Source of the DNA: Amyloporia xantha
Lineage: Eukaryota; Basidiomycota; Agaricomycetes; Polyporales; Adustoporiaceae
Assembly (NCBI GenBank): GCA_036971615.1
Contig: JAYKKR010000003.1
Location: 2,480,001 to 2,544,000 of the forward strand
Length of the DNA stretch: 64,000 bases
Direction: 5' to 3'
In this document: one piece after another, positions 22,184-34,919 of the stretch
How positions within the stretch are numbered: position 1 is the first letter of the stretch
Layout: the number at the start of each line of letters is the position of its first letter
Notes under the pieces: model-generated
What the model was told of the DNA's origin: nothing
Database searches by the model: none
Seen by the model: the letters and a program-made list of their open reading frames with translations, nothing else
Made by a program: the position numbers and the translations under genes

Positions 22184-24535
22184 ATGAGCGAGTCGTCCCC
22201 ATCTACTGGTAGCGCTACTCCTCCTCAGGCTGTAGGAAATGACAACTTGAAGATGGCAGACCCCACCCCAGCTCAGACTGAGCAGGATAATGCGGAGGAG
22301 ATCAATGGTCTCTCGCACAATATGAAGCCATGGGAGCTACACATGGCATTCTTCAGGTAGATTTTACGGTGTTTCATTCGCGCGCAACACTAGGACTCAT
22401 GGTCGGCATCTCAGTCTCGCCGTAGGGGGCTTCCTGGCCGCACTGGATCAAACCATCGTATCGACATCCATGCCGACAATCGCATCGCAGTTCAACGCAT
22501 TGAATGAGCAAAGCTGTAAGTGGGCACGACTACCCGACGTTGATGGCCTTCTCACATTCTGCTTCGCCGCCCCCTAGGGATCGCCACATCTTACCTCCTC
22601 ACTTCGACTGTTTTCCAGCCGTTTTTTGGCCGTGCGTCAGAACTCTGGGGATGCAAGGTCAGCTTTAATCCACATACTGGGAGATGCGTACGCTCTAACA
22701 AATTCCGCGTCCCAGGCGATGTTATTCACGGCTATTTTCCTATTCGAGTTCGGTTCTTTGATGACCGCGACAGCCCAGAATTTCATTTGGCTGTGCTGTG
22801 CTCGAGCAGTAGCAGGTAGGCATGTGATACGCGATCACCGTCTTCAATGCTGACTTTTGCGACCTATGCAGGTATTGGCGGGGCTGGTTTGATGGTGGGG
22901 CTTGTATTCATGAGAGTGCAGGAGATGTCCTGACCAACTTATGCCTTAGGTCATCATTATCATAATGATCAGCCAGTGAGTCGCTCTATTTTTCTATGCG
23001 GACATGAGCGTAAACCTTACATCCCTTCGTTCAGAATGGTTCCGCTGCGGGATCGTGGGCGATACATGGGTGTGATGTATGCGCGTCTGGCGTTAGCAAA
23101 TGTTCTCGGACCTGTAAGCCGTGTTTCTCGCTCTCTTTTTTATGGCCTCATCATTTTGATGATATGTCGGGACACAGGTACTCGGAGGCATCTTCACGAG
23201 AGACGTGACCTGGCGCTGGTGCTTCTACATCAATCTGCCCATCGGCGGCCTCGCCATCGCCGTCATCTTTTTCTTACTTGGAAAAATCCCCGACAAGAAG
23301 AAGGAAAACGTCTCGATCAAGGACATCGACTTTGGCGGGATAGCGATACTGTCTGTGTGTGTTGTCTGCCTGCTCCTCGCGTTCTCATGGGGAGGGACCA
23401 TCTACCCATGGGGCAGCAAGCGGGTCATCGCGTTGCTTGTCGTCGGAGGTGTGCTGATTCCTATCTTCATCGCGTACGAGAACCTGGTGCCGCACTCGCC
23501 CGTTATCCCTCTGTCGATGTTCCGCCACCGAAACGTGATCACGTCCACGCTCAACTACTTCTTCACTAACATGGCGGTGTACGGCCTCGCGCTCTACATC
23601 CCGACCTACTTCCAGCTCGTCAAGGGCGACACGCAGCTCGTCTCTGGCATAGAGCTGCTTCCCTAGTACGTGCCGCTTTCCCGAGCACCGTCCGTCCTGC
23701 GCTCACATGTGCGCCTGCGCAGCATCATCCCCCTGTCCTTCTCGTCCGTCGTCGTCGGTATCCTCGTGTCGAAGACCGGCTGGGTGCGGCCGTGGCTCAT
23801 GGCCGGCGGGCTCGTCAACCTGGTCGCCGTCGGCCTGTGCATCCTCATCAACGGCACGACCCCGCGCGGGGTCGAGTTCGTCTTCCTGATCCTCGCGGGC
23901 ATCGGCATGGGCTTCGTGTTCCAGACGAACACCGTCGCGGCCCAGAGCCAGGTGCAGCGCGGCGAGCTGCCGAGCGTGACGACGATGACGATGTGGAGCA
24001 AGAGCCTCGGCGGGATCGTGGGCATCTCCGTGCAGGGCAGCATCATCCAGAACGTGCTCACCAAGCGCGTGCTCGCGAACCCGATCTCGGCGCCGGTGAG
24101 TGGCGGGTGCGCGCTGTTTCTGGGGATATGTGAGGCTGACTGTTCTTTGTGTGTGGCGTGCAGTACCTCTATGCAGTGTCGTCCGTGTCGCTGCTGCATC
24201 AGACCCCGGCTGACGTGCAGGCTATCGTGCGCCAGGCTTATGGGACGGCGTTCTCGCGCATGATGATCGCGACGACGGCCTTGGTTGCCGTCGGCTTTAT
24301 CGCCTCGCTGTTCACCGCGAAGGTGACGCTCAGCAAGAAGGCCAAGGCGGGCGCGAAGGACGCCAATGCTGCCAGCACCGTAGAGGCAGCGGAGACGGGG
24401 GCGGGCTCGGACTTGGAGAAGTCCGCGTCTCGTTCGATCAGTTGCGAGGACAGCAGGCAAGGCGACGAGAAGGGGAGAATGTGTGGCGAGGAGGAAAAGT
24501 CCCCAGGCAGCCCACCGGGAGGAGAGATGGTGTAG
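22184..24535 (+). CDS. MFS drug:H+ antiporter, DHA2-like (14-helix type)
   Basis: This is a predicted plasma-membrane exporter of toxic or secondary-metabolite compounds driven by proton exchange. The cytosolic N-terminus is Ser/Pro/acid-rich, followed by the first helix with the family signature GGFLAALDQTIVSTSMPTIA. WIATSYLLTSTVFQPFFGR and the motif A loop GRASELWG follow. TWRWCFYINLPIGGLA is the classic motif between the central helices of the 14-TM group. More helices continue to FSRMMIATTALVAVGFIA, and the tail is charged and Ser-rich. Ten or so exons join in frame. An apparent stop at 23664 is resolved by an intron starting GTACGT with acceptor GCGCAG at 23724. Its position downstream of a P450 on the same strand suggests possible co-function, but no core biosynthetic gene is in the window. 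Confidence 0.88.
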
Positions 24536-25185
24536 GCATGCAGCATACGGTAGTCGAATTTACTCTATTATTGCACTCTGTATAGAAATCGCATCTGTTC
24601 GTCCGACAGCTGACCGTATTACGACCAAGCGCAAGTTGTCCAGCTGCAGACATTGTGGCACAAACAGACGTTCTGCATTTTCAACTTATATAAATACATA
24701 GCAGTTTATCTGCAGCTTACCTGTGTCACTGATAGGCTAATCAGAGCGACCTATTCACCTCCAACGCCCTTCTCTGCCTTTTCCTGCGAAAGTTGCCAGG
24801 AAGGTCCGAAACAAGAACTAGCTTCTTGAATTGAGCCATCACCAGCTCGACGCGCAACTGTTCTACCGCTTTGTATACATCTCAACATCGCCGTTCTGCG
24901 TACGCAGTCTATGCGTTCAGCTGCCTTGCTATGGTACATCGTCAAGCTCAGGGTGGCCGACATCGTTATCCTACTCGAGCTTCAATCAGCAGGAACCAAC
25001 GGAGGGCAGTGCGTGGGAGCGCATCTGCAGCAGCCTGTCACTGTCCACTAGCGATGCAGGATGAGCAGCACTATCTTCAGTGTCTTCGAGCCGTGGCCGC
25101 CACGCTGGACGGGTTCCCGGTGATCCCCCAGCAGCCTTGGTTACCCCCAGATAACCGCTAGCGCTCTCACATCCCTTCGGCACCC
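24536..25185. other. Intergenic stretch upstream of the Sec14-like gene
   Basis: No gene is supported. A short frame beginning ATGCAGGATGAGC at about 25052 stops before the Sec14 start and is not joined to it by splice sites. Confidence 0.4.
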
Positions 25186-26285
25186 ATGTCTCAGCCGAGC
25201 GACGAAAAGCAGGCCACCACCCTCGAGCAGTTCCGGCAACAGCTCGTCGGGCAGGACCTCATACACGATGGGGATAGCATCGGCACGGACGACTGGACGT
25301 TGCTGTGAGTCGTCGCTGCACGAATTGAATGTGAACGCAAGCGACGGCGACGATGACGACTGACCCGGCCGTCTGCAGGCGGTTCCTTCGCGCGCGCCAG
25401 TTCGACGTCAAGGCGGCGACGACGATGTGGGCCAACTGCCAGCAGTGGCGCAAGACGGTCGCCGGGGTGGGCATCGACGCGCTGTACGAGCAGATGGACC
25501 CGCACGACGTACGCTTTCCCGCTTGATGTGTCCGTCTGACCAGCGTGCTGAGCAGCGCACCGCCCGCGCCCGCGCAGTTCCCGGAGCGCAGGAAGGTGTT
25601 CGAGTACTGGCCGATGTGGTTCCACAAGACGGACAAGGAGGGCCGGCCGCTCAACATCCAGCGCTACGGCGGCGTGAACATCCCCGAGCTGTACAAGCAC
25701 ATCACGCCCGACCGCTTCTGGCAGTACGTCATCACCCAGGCGGAGAGCATCCCGCGCGACGTGATCCCCGCGGCGCGTCGCGCGACGGGCCGACAGGTGG
25801 ACGGGATTTTCCTCATTGTGGACCTCAAGGGCTACGGGTGCGTCTGCGGCTGCTTCTCGCGCGCGCGCGCGCGTGCAGGCGGGGGCGGGGCGCTGACGTC
25901 GAGCGCAGGCTGGGCCAGTTCTGGCAGATGAAGACGCTCGCGAAGGACGCGTTCCAGATCACGCAGGACTACTATCCCGAGACGTACGTGCGCGCCCCTC
26001 CGCCCTGCATCTGCTTGCGCGCTGACGACGCCCCCGCGCGCGCTCCCCGTCGGCAGGTCGTCGAGGTTCTTCATCATCAACGCGCCCACGACGTTCACGA
26101 TCATCTGGTCGTTCCTCAAGCGGTGGCTCGCAAAGGAGACGCTCGCGAAGATGGACGTGCTCGGGTCGGACTACCAGGCTGCGTTGCTCGAGCACATCGA
26201 CGCGGAGAACCTGCCCGAGAGCCTCGGCGGCGCGTGTCGGTGCGAGGACGTTGGCGGGTGCCAGTGGTGCAAGGTCAGCAGGTAG
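25186..26285 (+). CDS. CRAL-TRIO (Sec14-like) phosphatidylinositol/phosphatidylcholine transfer protein
   Basis: Sec14 proteins bind and present phosphatidylinositol and phosphatidylcholine to support Golgi lipid signalling and secretion. The start ATG at 25186 gives MSQPSDEKQATTLEQFRQQL. The CRAL-TRIO N-terminal helix bundle includes TLLRFLRARQFDVKAA, across an intron. The lipid-binding domain shows YWPMWFHKTDKEGRPL, FLIVDLKGYG, and then, across the last intron, SRFFIINAPTTFTIIW. ETLAKMDVLGSDY and IDAENLPESLGG are the usual C-terminal signatures. The protein ends in a short Cys-rich tail (ACRCEDVGGCQWCKVSR). Introns are short and GC-rich. No N-terminal membrane segment is seen, so it should be cytosolic. 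Confidence in the family is high; identity as the main Sec14 or a paralogue is not decided. Confidence 0.9.
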
Positions 26286-27014
26286 GATGACATGGGCGTG
26301 TGGACTGGCAAATGGACGTTTGGCTTCGTCTTGGGTATTATGTCAGGCAGCATCTACTCTCGTGGGTTTACGTATGGTGTAGATGTCTAAACCTTGTAAT
26401 AGACCAGGGAGCTTTAGGATTGAAGCTGTGTTTCCGTCGCATTGCCATATTCATTCCGCAAAGGGACTTTGGCGTGCATTCTACAACGTCCCGCCGTTAT
26501 GTCATTTTGTAGGCTGGTGTGCGGTCGTGAAATCACGCATAGCGACGCATATGTGTACGACTCTCGTAGCTAGCGGGGCATTACATAGCCGTCAATGTTG
26601 GTTCAGTTTCCCCACGTCTGGAGAAATGCTAGTCGGCCAAAAACTATGTACTCAATCGATGATCAAGAATATTATTATACTCTAAGCACGATGCGCAGTC
26701 AGACCAGACTGCTCAGAATCCAGAATCGTAGTCGAGAATCTGCCCCCTCGTTTCGTTCGTCGATGCTCGGTGCTGTAGAAAGCGGCCTGTGTGCACTGGA
26801 AGACGATAGCATGAGATGCCTCGCCTCGCATGCGCCGAACAGGACTAGGAGTGGACATACCCTCTCGTCCCGCAAGCTTCGCATTCGATGCCAATATTTG
26901 CATGGCCGTCCTGGAGCGCTAGCCTTGAGCGGACACGCGCAGGACCCAGATCCAGTCCAGGACCAAGGCCGCGCTGCAGACGTCGCCCCGCCCACGGCGG
27001 ACCCAGCAGCGCGC
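26286..27014. other. Intergenic stretch
   Basis: Convergent 3' regions of the Sec14-like gene (plus) and the basic coiled-coil gene (minus). Plus-strand frames here run into the antisense of the latter and are not genes. Confidence 0.4.
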
Positions 27015-27800
27015 TCACTCTTCGTACTCCGGCAGCGGCTCGTTCTTCATCATCAGGCGCCGCGCACGCTCCTCCGCGCGCTCCTGCTGCAGCTGCTCGC
27101 GGAATGCGCGCACCTCCTGCTGCAGCTGCTGGATCTCCTGCGAGCGGTAGCGCGAGCCCTGCAGGCGGTCGATGCGCGCCTCCGTCTCCCGGATCCGCCC
27201 CTGCAGACCGAGTCCGGCGCGCTCGTCGGCGTCGGGCGCCCGAGTCGACGCCGACGCTGAGGGCGTGTGCAGCGTGCTCGACTCGGCCGTCGACGTCGAC
27301 AGCGTGGGCTCTGTGCTCTCCCTGTGCGCGGCGCGGCTGCGTCTGCTCCTCCGCTGCCCGGAGGCCGTGCGGTGCCGGTGCCGGTGCGGGCGCCGTCTGC
27401 GCTCGGTCGTCTCTGGCTCTGTCTCCGTCGCGGACGCGGATCCGGGGAGGGTGCTCGCGTCGTTGCTCGCGCTCACGGGCGCTGCGCCGCGCGCGCGCTC
27501 CCCGGGGTCGTGCCCGGAGCCCGTCCTGCGTTCGCCGCGGCGCCGACCGCGGGGCTTGGCCGTCGAGTCGGAGGAGTGGCCGCGCGCGCTGCCTCTGGCG
27601 TCGGGCGCGTCCTCCGTGCGGGTGGTTGGCCCTGGGCTGAGCGCGAGCGGGGGCAGCACGGGGACGGTGGGGGTGGCGTAGTAGGGCTCGATGCGGGTGG
27701 ATAGGTCGTGTTGGGCTCTGCGCGAGAAGAAGCCTCGCGTGGGCGGTGGTGGATGGGGGTCGGCAGGGTCTGGCCGAGAGCGTCGTCTGCAGCAGAACAT
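27015..27800 (-). CDS. Small basic, low-complexity protein with C-terminal coiled coil
   Basis: I do not recognise a named family. A single open exon starts MFCCRRRSRPDPADP; the paired Cys after Met could be lipidated. The middle is Arg/Ser/Pro-rich and probably disordered (RRRRPHRHRHR). The C-terminal 70 residues form a clear coiled coil (IQQLQQEVRAFREQLQQERA). The protein ends PLPEYEE. The frame is open further upstream to an ATG at 28013, but that extension is only Arg/Ser/Pro low-complexity, so I chose 27800. The GC content is very high, which produces long antisense frames on the plus strand that should be ignored. Confidence 0.6.
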   Translation of the reverse strand: MFCCRRRSRPDPADPHPPPPTRGFFSRRAQHDLSTRIEPYYATPTVPVLPPLALSPGPTTRTEDAPDARGSARGHSSDSTAKPRGRRRGERRTGSGHDPGERARGAAPVSASNDASTLPGSASATETEPETTERRRRPHRHRHRTASGQRRSRRSRAAHRESTEPTLSTSTAESSTLHTPSASASTRAPDADERAGLGLQGRIRETEARIDRLQGSRYRSQEIQQLQQEVRAFREQLQQERAEERARRLMMKNEPLPEYEE

Positions 27801-28770
27801 GGGGAGCAGTGGTGCGCGGTGACTGGACCCACGTCGTCGCCGAGAGCCCTGCCGACGGCGGACGCGGTGTGGGGACGGAGGGGGTCGCCTGGGTGGGTGC
27901 GAGGTTGGAGAAGAGAGCTCGGCTAGCTGGGGAAGGGACCTGGACTGATCGGTGCTGGTGATGCCTCGAGGTTCGGATTCAACCAGCGTGTCCTCGGGCA
28001 CTCTGTTAATCATGCCGTCCTGTCACCAGTCAGGCCATATACGTGAGATCTGCACGTCGTGGTTGTCAATGTCAAGGGTGAAATTGTCTGCTGTTGCTAG
28101 GAGAACGCAGAAGATGAACAGTGTCGAGGCCTGGGATGGGCGGAGGGATGAGAGCAAGTTCGGTTATAAGGTGATGACCTAGTACTGCGCGGTGGTGCGA
28201 ACGAACTGGGCTGTCTAACTTTCTTTCATAGCCCTCATGTGCGCCTACAGCCTTCAGCTGCTCTCCAAAGATGATCCCCTCGAGGGTTTGTACAGAGCAG
28301 CATCGCACGGCCTGCCAAACAGGCTGACGACCAATTTCACTTCCTCTGTCATTGCACCACCGACCATTTCGACCAAGTGCGAGGATTGCATGCATACAGT
28401 GAGCAGAGTCTACCTGAACTGGATCCTTTGTCGAGACGTGCCCGGGTCACCCGTTCGCGATCAATGTCAGATGAAGATCGTGGACAATAACAGCCTTGTT
28501 GATGTCTGCACTTTTTATCAACAGTCGGACAACGCAACAATGTTACAGCCGGACGCCCTCCAAGGATCAGGTCAGTGGCAGAGAAATATCGTAGCCACAT
28601 ACAGTTCTGAAGAAGGCGATAATGAGCAATGTTTGTCTTGGCAATGTCTAATATCTATACATCGAGGTCTACACGGATCATGGCTAACACGCCGGTACTG
28701 TGCGCGTGGGGCCAGAAGCTGCTGCAGCCTGAATCGGGCCACAGAGCTATCACGTCTTCACGTGTAATAT
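27801..28770. other. Intergenic stretch or long 5' region
   Basis: The open extension of the coiled-coil gene runs to 28013. From there to 28770 no coding signal is supported. Confidence 0.35.
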
Positions 28771-30596
28771 CTAAAACTGGGATGTCTGCGAGTCGCTTTC
28801 AGCACCGCCGCGGCAGACGACAACCACGAAAACACTGACCTGTCTCCCAAGTCCCCCAAGTCCTCCCCGCTCATATCCACCTTTGCCCTCCTCGCCCTTC
28901 TCCCCTGCGTCTCGCTCCCTCTTCGCGTTGTCGCGCGCATAGCTCCACCACAGCGCCGTGCCGGAGACGAGCGCGACGACGTAGCAGCCGATGTTGATCG
29001 CGTGGCCCTGCACGTACCGCGGCGCCCACTCCGCGCGGTATATCTGGCCGGAAATCGCGCCGCCGATGTTGCCGATGGAGAAGATGATCCCCGTCGCGGC
29101 CGCGCGCTTCGACGCGCCGGCGAAGTTGGACGAGAGCCACGTCCAGCACACCGAGATCGGGATGAACCTGGCGCAAAGGGTGGCCGTCAGTCCGCGCGGG
29201 AGAGGCAGAGGCGCGAAGGCGCGACTCCGCGACTCACATGAACATGATCAGGAAGAACATGACGTAGCGCACGACCAGGTCCTCCGCGGCCATGAGCACG
29301 ACGAGCGCGGTCATCGTGACCGACACGCCCAGGACGTAGTGCCAGAAGAGGTGGCCGTAGCGGTCTGCGGTCCAGCCCGCGATCAGCACGATGACGAACC
29401 CCAGGCCGTACGGCGGGCACGCCATGAGCGTCGCGCGGGTGCCCGCGTACCCCAGGCCGGCCACGACGCTCGGCAGCGACAGGATGACGCTGTAGACCGG
29501 GATGTAGTTCGCGATGTAGACGAGCCCCCAGAGGTACACGCGCGAGTCGCGGAACGCGCCGTGGATCTGCGCCCCGCGGAACGCGGCGCTCTCGCGCGCG
29601 GTCTCTGCGCGGTCGGCGGCGTTCGACAGCTCGATGATCGCCTTTTCGGCCGGGGTGAGGAAGGGCGCGGTGGCGGGGTAGGCGGACATGAAGACGAAGG
29701 AGACGAGGCCAAAGCCCGCGGTGATGCAGCCTTCGACGATGAATATCCAGCTGGGGGCAGAGGTGTGTCAGAGGGAATGGGTGGTGCCGGACTGGGACGT
29801 ACCGCCAGCCGGCAATCCCGTGCGTGCCGTTGAGAGCGTGGATGGCGGTTGCGAGGAGCCCACCGAAGGCGCCTGTGAGGGAGACGGAGGAGTAGAGGAC
29901 CGCGAAGCGTCGGCCCTGCATGGGGCGTGGATACCAGCAGCTCACTGGCGAGACGGTCAGGAGACCACGCGCGAGCGATAGAAGCATGTGCGGGCAGCTT
30001 ACTCCAGTATACGATCCCTGGGAGGAATCCAGCTTCGATGAGGCCGAGGAAGAAACGGACTACCAGCAAGCCTGAAGCGCTGTGCACTAAGGAGGTTAGG
30101 GCACAGACGAGACCCCATACGACCTGTGCAAGATAAGCAGACGCATCTTGTCAGGGTGGATTTGAGACACACGGACCGTCAGACTCGGGATGTACCACCT
30201 GGGGCTTATACGTTTGAGAATGATGTTCGAGGGTGTCTCGAATATCACGTATCCAATGAAGAAGATGGAGAGCGCCCAGTTGTACTGGTTGTCCGTGAGA
30301 CGCAGCGAGGACGCCAAGCCGAAGACCTTTGCGTTGCCGATATTTGCTCTATAGAGCCCGTGAGTACATATAGGTCGATCCCTGCAGGAATAGAGCATAG
30401 CAGCTCACCGATCGATATATGAGGCAAGGTAGAGCAGAACGGCGATGGGCATTATGTGGAGGTCGACCTTTCTCCAGGTCCTCCTGATGGTCTCGGGATC
30501 ATATTGATCAAGAGTCAAAGGCACGTTCTCTAGAGCAACTTGACCAGACTTGACGTCCGAATTGGACGATGAAGCATCGTCGGTCTTGTACGCCAT
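28771..30596 (-). CDS. MFS anion:cation symporter (Dal5/allantoate-permease-like)
   Basis: This is a predicted plasma-membrane importer of organic anions such as allantoate, nicotinate or related vitamins. The start ATG at 30596 begins a charged N-terminus ending in the family signature WRKVDLHIMPIAVLLYLASY, then IDR|ANIGNA across an intron. LTDNQYNWALSIFFIGYVIF and ETPSNIILKR are typical of the ACS family, as is VRFFLGLIEAGFLPG. Further helices follow in several exons: RRFAVLYSSVSLTGAFGGLL, GLVYIANYIPVYSVILSLP, and TGIIFSIGNIGGAISGQIY near the end. The C-terminus is charged, with a Gly-rich GERGGLGG-type stretch, and ends about 35 residues later. Exons are on the minus strand with short introns. 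The substrate cannot be read from the sequence. Confidence 0.88.
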
Positions 30597-32084
30597 AGCT
30601 TGGCCTGTGCGCTGCTACTCGGACTGAAGGGGCAGGAAGAGGTTGCTCGCTCGCTGGCCATGATCGATGAGGCTGGCTATAAAGGGTCCATTTAGCATAT
30701 CGTCGAGGTACGCTGGAGAGGGGCGTTGAGCTGGGACACGGGCCAAGGAGGTGCAGCCATTGTTGCCAATGGGAGTGCAAGATCGCGCAAGAGCCTTCGC
30801 AACGCGTCCACCTGATGTTACCACCGGCACGTGATACGCGTCGCGTCGCGCGTGCGCAAGACGCGTACGTTGATAGAAGACCGGTGACAGTGCGACGCGT
30901 GGACCACTCGCGGTGGAGAGCATGCGCGCGAGAATTCCTTACCTCGTACCCAAACCGTGTCAGCCTGGACCACCCGGAGCGGAGGGGGTCGCGCGCAAAC
31001 ATATGGTGTCCTGCCATGTGAGATGTCTCTGAAAGCTGTTGTTTCGGAAAGGGTGGGGGCTTACGAAATATCAACACAGCTTCAGACTGCGGTTGCGGCC
31101 TCGGCCGTGCAGGACAGAAGAACAGGCAATGAAAGTGAAAGCGACACTCAATAAGTCATCATCGCCTGGCCGTCTATCTATTCGTGCGGGAGACGCTGCA
31201 CCTTCGCCATCGCCGCGTTCAACTCTGCTGCAGACGACTCTGACCTGAGCGATACTATCGGACAGAGCAAGCGGGACTCTTACAGAACTTGACATGTGCA
31301 CAAACGTGTTCATGTAATGTCTCGGAGAGAAAGTGGGCTTGGGACTGCTTGGGAGGGCAGCGTCGGTGTCCCTTACGTAATCGGACATGGACCTGAAAGC
31401 GGCTATCCGGCTGGCGTGCCCTTGTGTCCGTCGACTCATGTAGAGCGCAATACAGAATCGCCATATCTCGACGCTGCCAACCTGAATGTTACTCTATCAC
31501 CATCTACCATCCTACTTGCTAGTCGTTTCCAATCTTTAGCTTACAGTCAAGGCCTGCGCATCTACCCTCATCTAGCCTCTGTTTCAGCTGAGGAAACATA
31601 CGACTTCGGTATGTTTCATTCCTTTCCAAGTTGATTCATACTATCGTGTTCTTAATTCGACCCGCACGGTTGGCCAGGTTTCACTGTGACTCAATTGATT
31701 CCGCTTCCTCTAGACTTTGGTTAACTTCGAGAAGCCCCCTCGTACATGACGCACCACATCAGCTCGTCGGTTTTATAGCGTTAGGCGAGATCTCGGTGAG
31801 TACAACAGTCTTGGTCGACTTTTCACCTGGCTGTATGCGGGTAAGACCTGAGATAACTGGCGTCGCCCCTTGGCTCATGCTCGTGTCCGTTGCATATATG
31901 CAACGTGCTGAGTCAGTGGCTGTGGACATAATCAATCATCCGTGGAGACCGTTCCGCTCTCATTTTAACCCTTTCACACGGATATCCGTGCTTGGTCATG
32001 GCTTCTGCTTTGCTACTCTTCATCTTGGAGTCGTGCTGACAGACTGTATGCAGTAATCCCAAAACCCGCACGTCGCTGACTCGT
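30597..32084. other. Intergenic stretch
   Basis: Divergent promoter region between the permease (minus) and the F-box gene (plus). About 1.5 kb without a supported gene. The many short frames lack motifs and splice continuity. Confidence 0.45.
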
Positions 32085-34541
32085 GTGCGCAACGATACCT
32101 CCCTCCAGAACACACAACACAGCACTACGCTCATGTGCACCGCATCGTCCACGACGTGCATACACTCGCTCCCTACAGAGCTGATCGAACACGTCCTCTT
32201 CTTGGCCGCAGTGGGCGGATCCCCTACCGATATCTCTGCTTTCGCGCAGACATGCCGCATCTTCCATGCTATCGTCTATCAGTGTCCAGACCAACATCTC
32301 TGGCGTGAAGTGTTCCTCACGACGTTCGACGACCCCCGGATGTGCGACAAGCGTGTCATCGGAGGTGACGGCGACGAGGAGGCGGCATTCGACTGGGGCG
32401 AGGAGTTCAGAATGCGGATCTGGACCATGAACAAGCTCAAGCAGATGTGGGCGCCGCCAGCCTCCCGCCCCGCAACCGTCTCGCTGAGCGAAATCGCCGC
32501 GTGGGCCACCGACGCGCTGGAGACCCTCGTCAGAGTCGTGCGCACCGCCCTTCCGTGCCCGCCCACCATATGCCCGCTCTTCCCGCCCGACGGCAGCAGC
32601 CTCGCCTTCGCGCCGGGCATCTTCCCCGCGAACCCCACGTATCCGATCTTCCCCTGCGTGCAAGGCGCGCCGTTTGCCGGCGCGGGATGCTCGCAGGCGC
32701 GTCCCTCCAGCGCGTCGCGCAATATCGCCTGGTTCGAGGATGTGGTGCGGCACGGGCTGCCGGAGCTTCTCGCTGATATCCTGTCGGGGCAGCGGTGGCG
32801 GGGCGGCGTTATGGACGAGAGGCTGGACGCGCGAGAGGCGAGGATGATGCAGGCGCTGGGACGTGTCACGGCCTACATGGGGTTCCGGCCCCTGATCCCG
32901 CCATCACAACGTGGTCAACTGGAGGAGAATCGACGTATCTTGGGCGGGGAGCATGAAGCAGGCGAGGAGGAGAGGAAGGCCGGAGAGGGCGAGTCGTCGC
33001 AGTCGATGCTCGATATTATGAGCCAGCCGTCCGACTTCATCACGCAGGTGGCGGACGTGGACGTGGACGAAGAAGAGGGGCCCGCGCCGTTTGTGGACAT
33101 GAGTGCGGCGGCGCAAACCAAGCGAGCGCGTCGGCTGGCGCGCATGCGTGTGTACAATATGCGGTATCTCTCGTCCAAGAGGCACTGGGGCCCGTTCTTA
33201 GCCGTGGAACATACCCAGGCTGAGACGAGGGGCGATGAGGATGAAGAAACCGTGGGACAGCTGGAGTTTCTGCAGCCCATTCTAGATTCGATCAATTCTC
33301 AGCAGGCTGCAGATAATCCAAGTGGACAAGGTGCGGAGGATGAAGACAACGACGACGGCGCCGACGGAGACTACGGCGACGGAGGCGATGCCGGGCACGA
33401 TGGGGATGAGGAGACAGACGCGGGCAGCGACGATGAGGAGTGGACGCTACGTCGCACCCGTGTCCGATCTTCGTCTCTGTGTCTCCCAGATAACTCACAG
33501 CTGCGCCCAGACTGGGCGTTCCTGGCTGCCATCCGCGTCGTCGTGGAGACAAACATGCGCGAGGCTGTTGGTTCGAAGGAGATCAGTGGATTGCTCTCGC
33601 TGGAAGGACTCAGGATGGGGAGCGCACCGGTGAACATGGGTGCGGATTCGTCTTGGTTCTATGCCGGCACCTCCCGCGAGGCAGGCTCTGCAGGGGAGAA
33701 AGGAAAAGGGAAGGGGAAGGCTACTGATCGTGCCTCGTGTACTGACGCAGAGTCTGGGAGCGTAACGAAGGGCTGGGATTGGGCAGGCGTGACGGGTGTG
33801 TGGAGGTGAGTCGTAGTGTCTAGCGTGGGTGTTATGGTCTCACCTACGTCTTTGGTCTCAGACGATGCCTCTGTTGGATGGATTACCGCGATTTGATCAG
33901 TAAGCGTGCTCGGTCGACCGTCTGATCATTGCTGATGTGGGGTATTTGGTATTTAGAACATAACGTGTGTAAAATGCCAGCTCTGACTGGGGCCGGATAC
34001 TGATAGTATTCCTCCCCCAGATCTCTTCAGAATTTAATGATCCCTCAATACAAGAGGCTGTCCGGATACTACCGCTGCGCCTCCGCGTGGTGTCGTATTC
34101 TCCGTCCCCGGTGCCCGCCTATCCTGACAGACCCACCATTCATATTGAGGGAGAAACATCTGGGTCGGCTGAGGAGACGCGCAAAGTACGAGGAACGGTA
34201 TCTGTCATCGCTGATGGCAGTGTCAGATGGTCGACGGTATTGGTGCGTATCTCACCCTCAACCCTATGGTCCTTGTTCTGCGGCGTTTGTCTCCACGGTG
34301 GGTTTGCTGACATCATGGTCTTATGGTACAGGTAGGTAGGGAAGAAGGCGATCCTGATCAATGGGAGAGCGAGGGAATACAAATTGGATGTCCGTCTAGT
34401 GGCATGGGCGTTCTCGGACTATGGACCGGAGCACAACATGAGAGAATGGATCCCTTGGGTGAGTGAACAGGTGTTCAAGGTGGTTTAATTTTGATTGACG
34501 CCATGCCACAAGGTCCGGTGTGGTCCTGGAAAGTAGCTTGA
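32085..34541 (+). CDS. F-box domain protein
   Basis: F-box proteins are substrate receptors of SCF ubiquitin ligases, binding Skp1 through the F-box. The N-terminus reads IHSLPTELIEHVLFLAA...AFAQTCRIFHAIVY, a clear F-box, followed by HLWREVFLTTFDDPR. A long exon (32085-33808) is followed by short exons that I joined by frame: RRCLCWMDYRDLI, a Ser/Pro-rich SYSPSPVPAYPDRP segment near 34090, EEGDPDQWESEGIQIG and GLWTGAQHERMDPL. The last exon gives GPVWSWKVA and a stop at 34541. Stopping at the end of the long first frame would miss about 150 residues of clearly coding sequence. There are acidic stretches at 33340-33440. An alternative in-frame start is at 32133. The substrate is unknown. Confidence 0.85.
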
Positions 34542-34919
34542 GCTATTGGTATCTTATTGGTCTATTTATTACGGACCGCGCGTTCATGCCTCATCTGGTA
34601 TGGTTTGAGTTTCAGTACATACACGTCTAAGTCTTCGCCTGCATAGCTATTTCGTACATACTGTTCTTTGTCAAGCAAGCTGATTCAAGTCTTAACGGAA
34701 ACTGGCTAATGAATGTCATTTCTGATTGAAATTTGGTTTCGGCCAGCGAAATATTATCCCCTGAAGATGATGTAAGTACAAAGCCATCGTGGACTACTAG
34801 TACGTATGAAGGTGAGAAGGCACCACGTCATCGTATGAATCTACTGTAAAACGCCAAAATCCAAACATGCTTCTGACCTCAGCCCAGCACATCTTACAAA
34901 CCCCAGCCACCACGGGCCA
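34542..34919. other. Convergent intergenic stretch
   Basis: 3' flanks of the F-box gene (plus) and the DUF262 gene (minus). Nothing else is seen. Confidence 0.5.

Noticed and set aside
18690..24535. Secondary-metabolite gene cluster
   Set aside because: A P450 followed by an exporter is suggestive, but no terpene synthase, PKS, NRPS or pathway regulator is present nearby.
26888..27704. Long plus-strand frames opposite the coiled-coil gene
   Set aside because: Antisense shadows of a very GC-rich, Arg/Ala-biased gene; they have no motifs.
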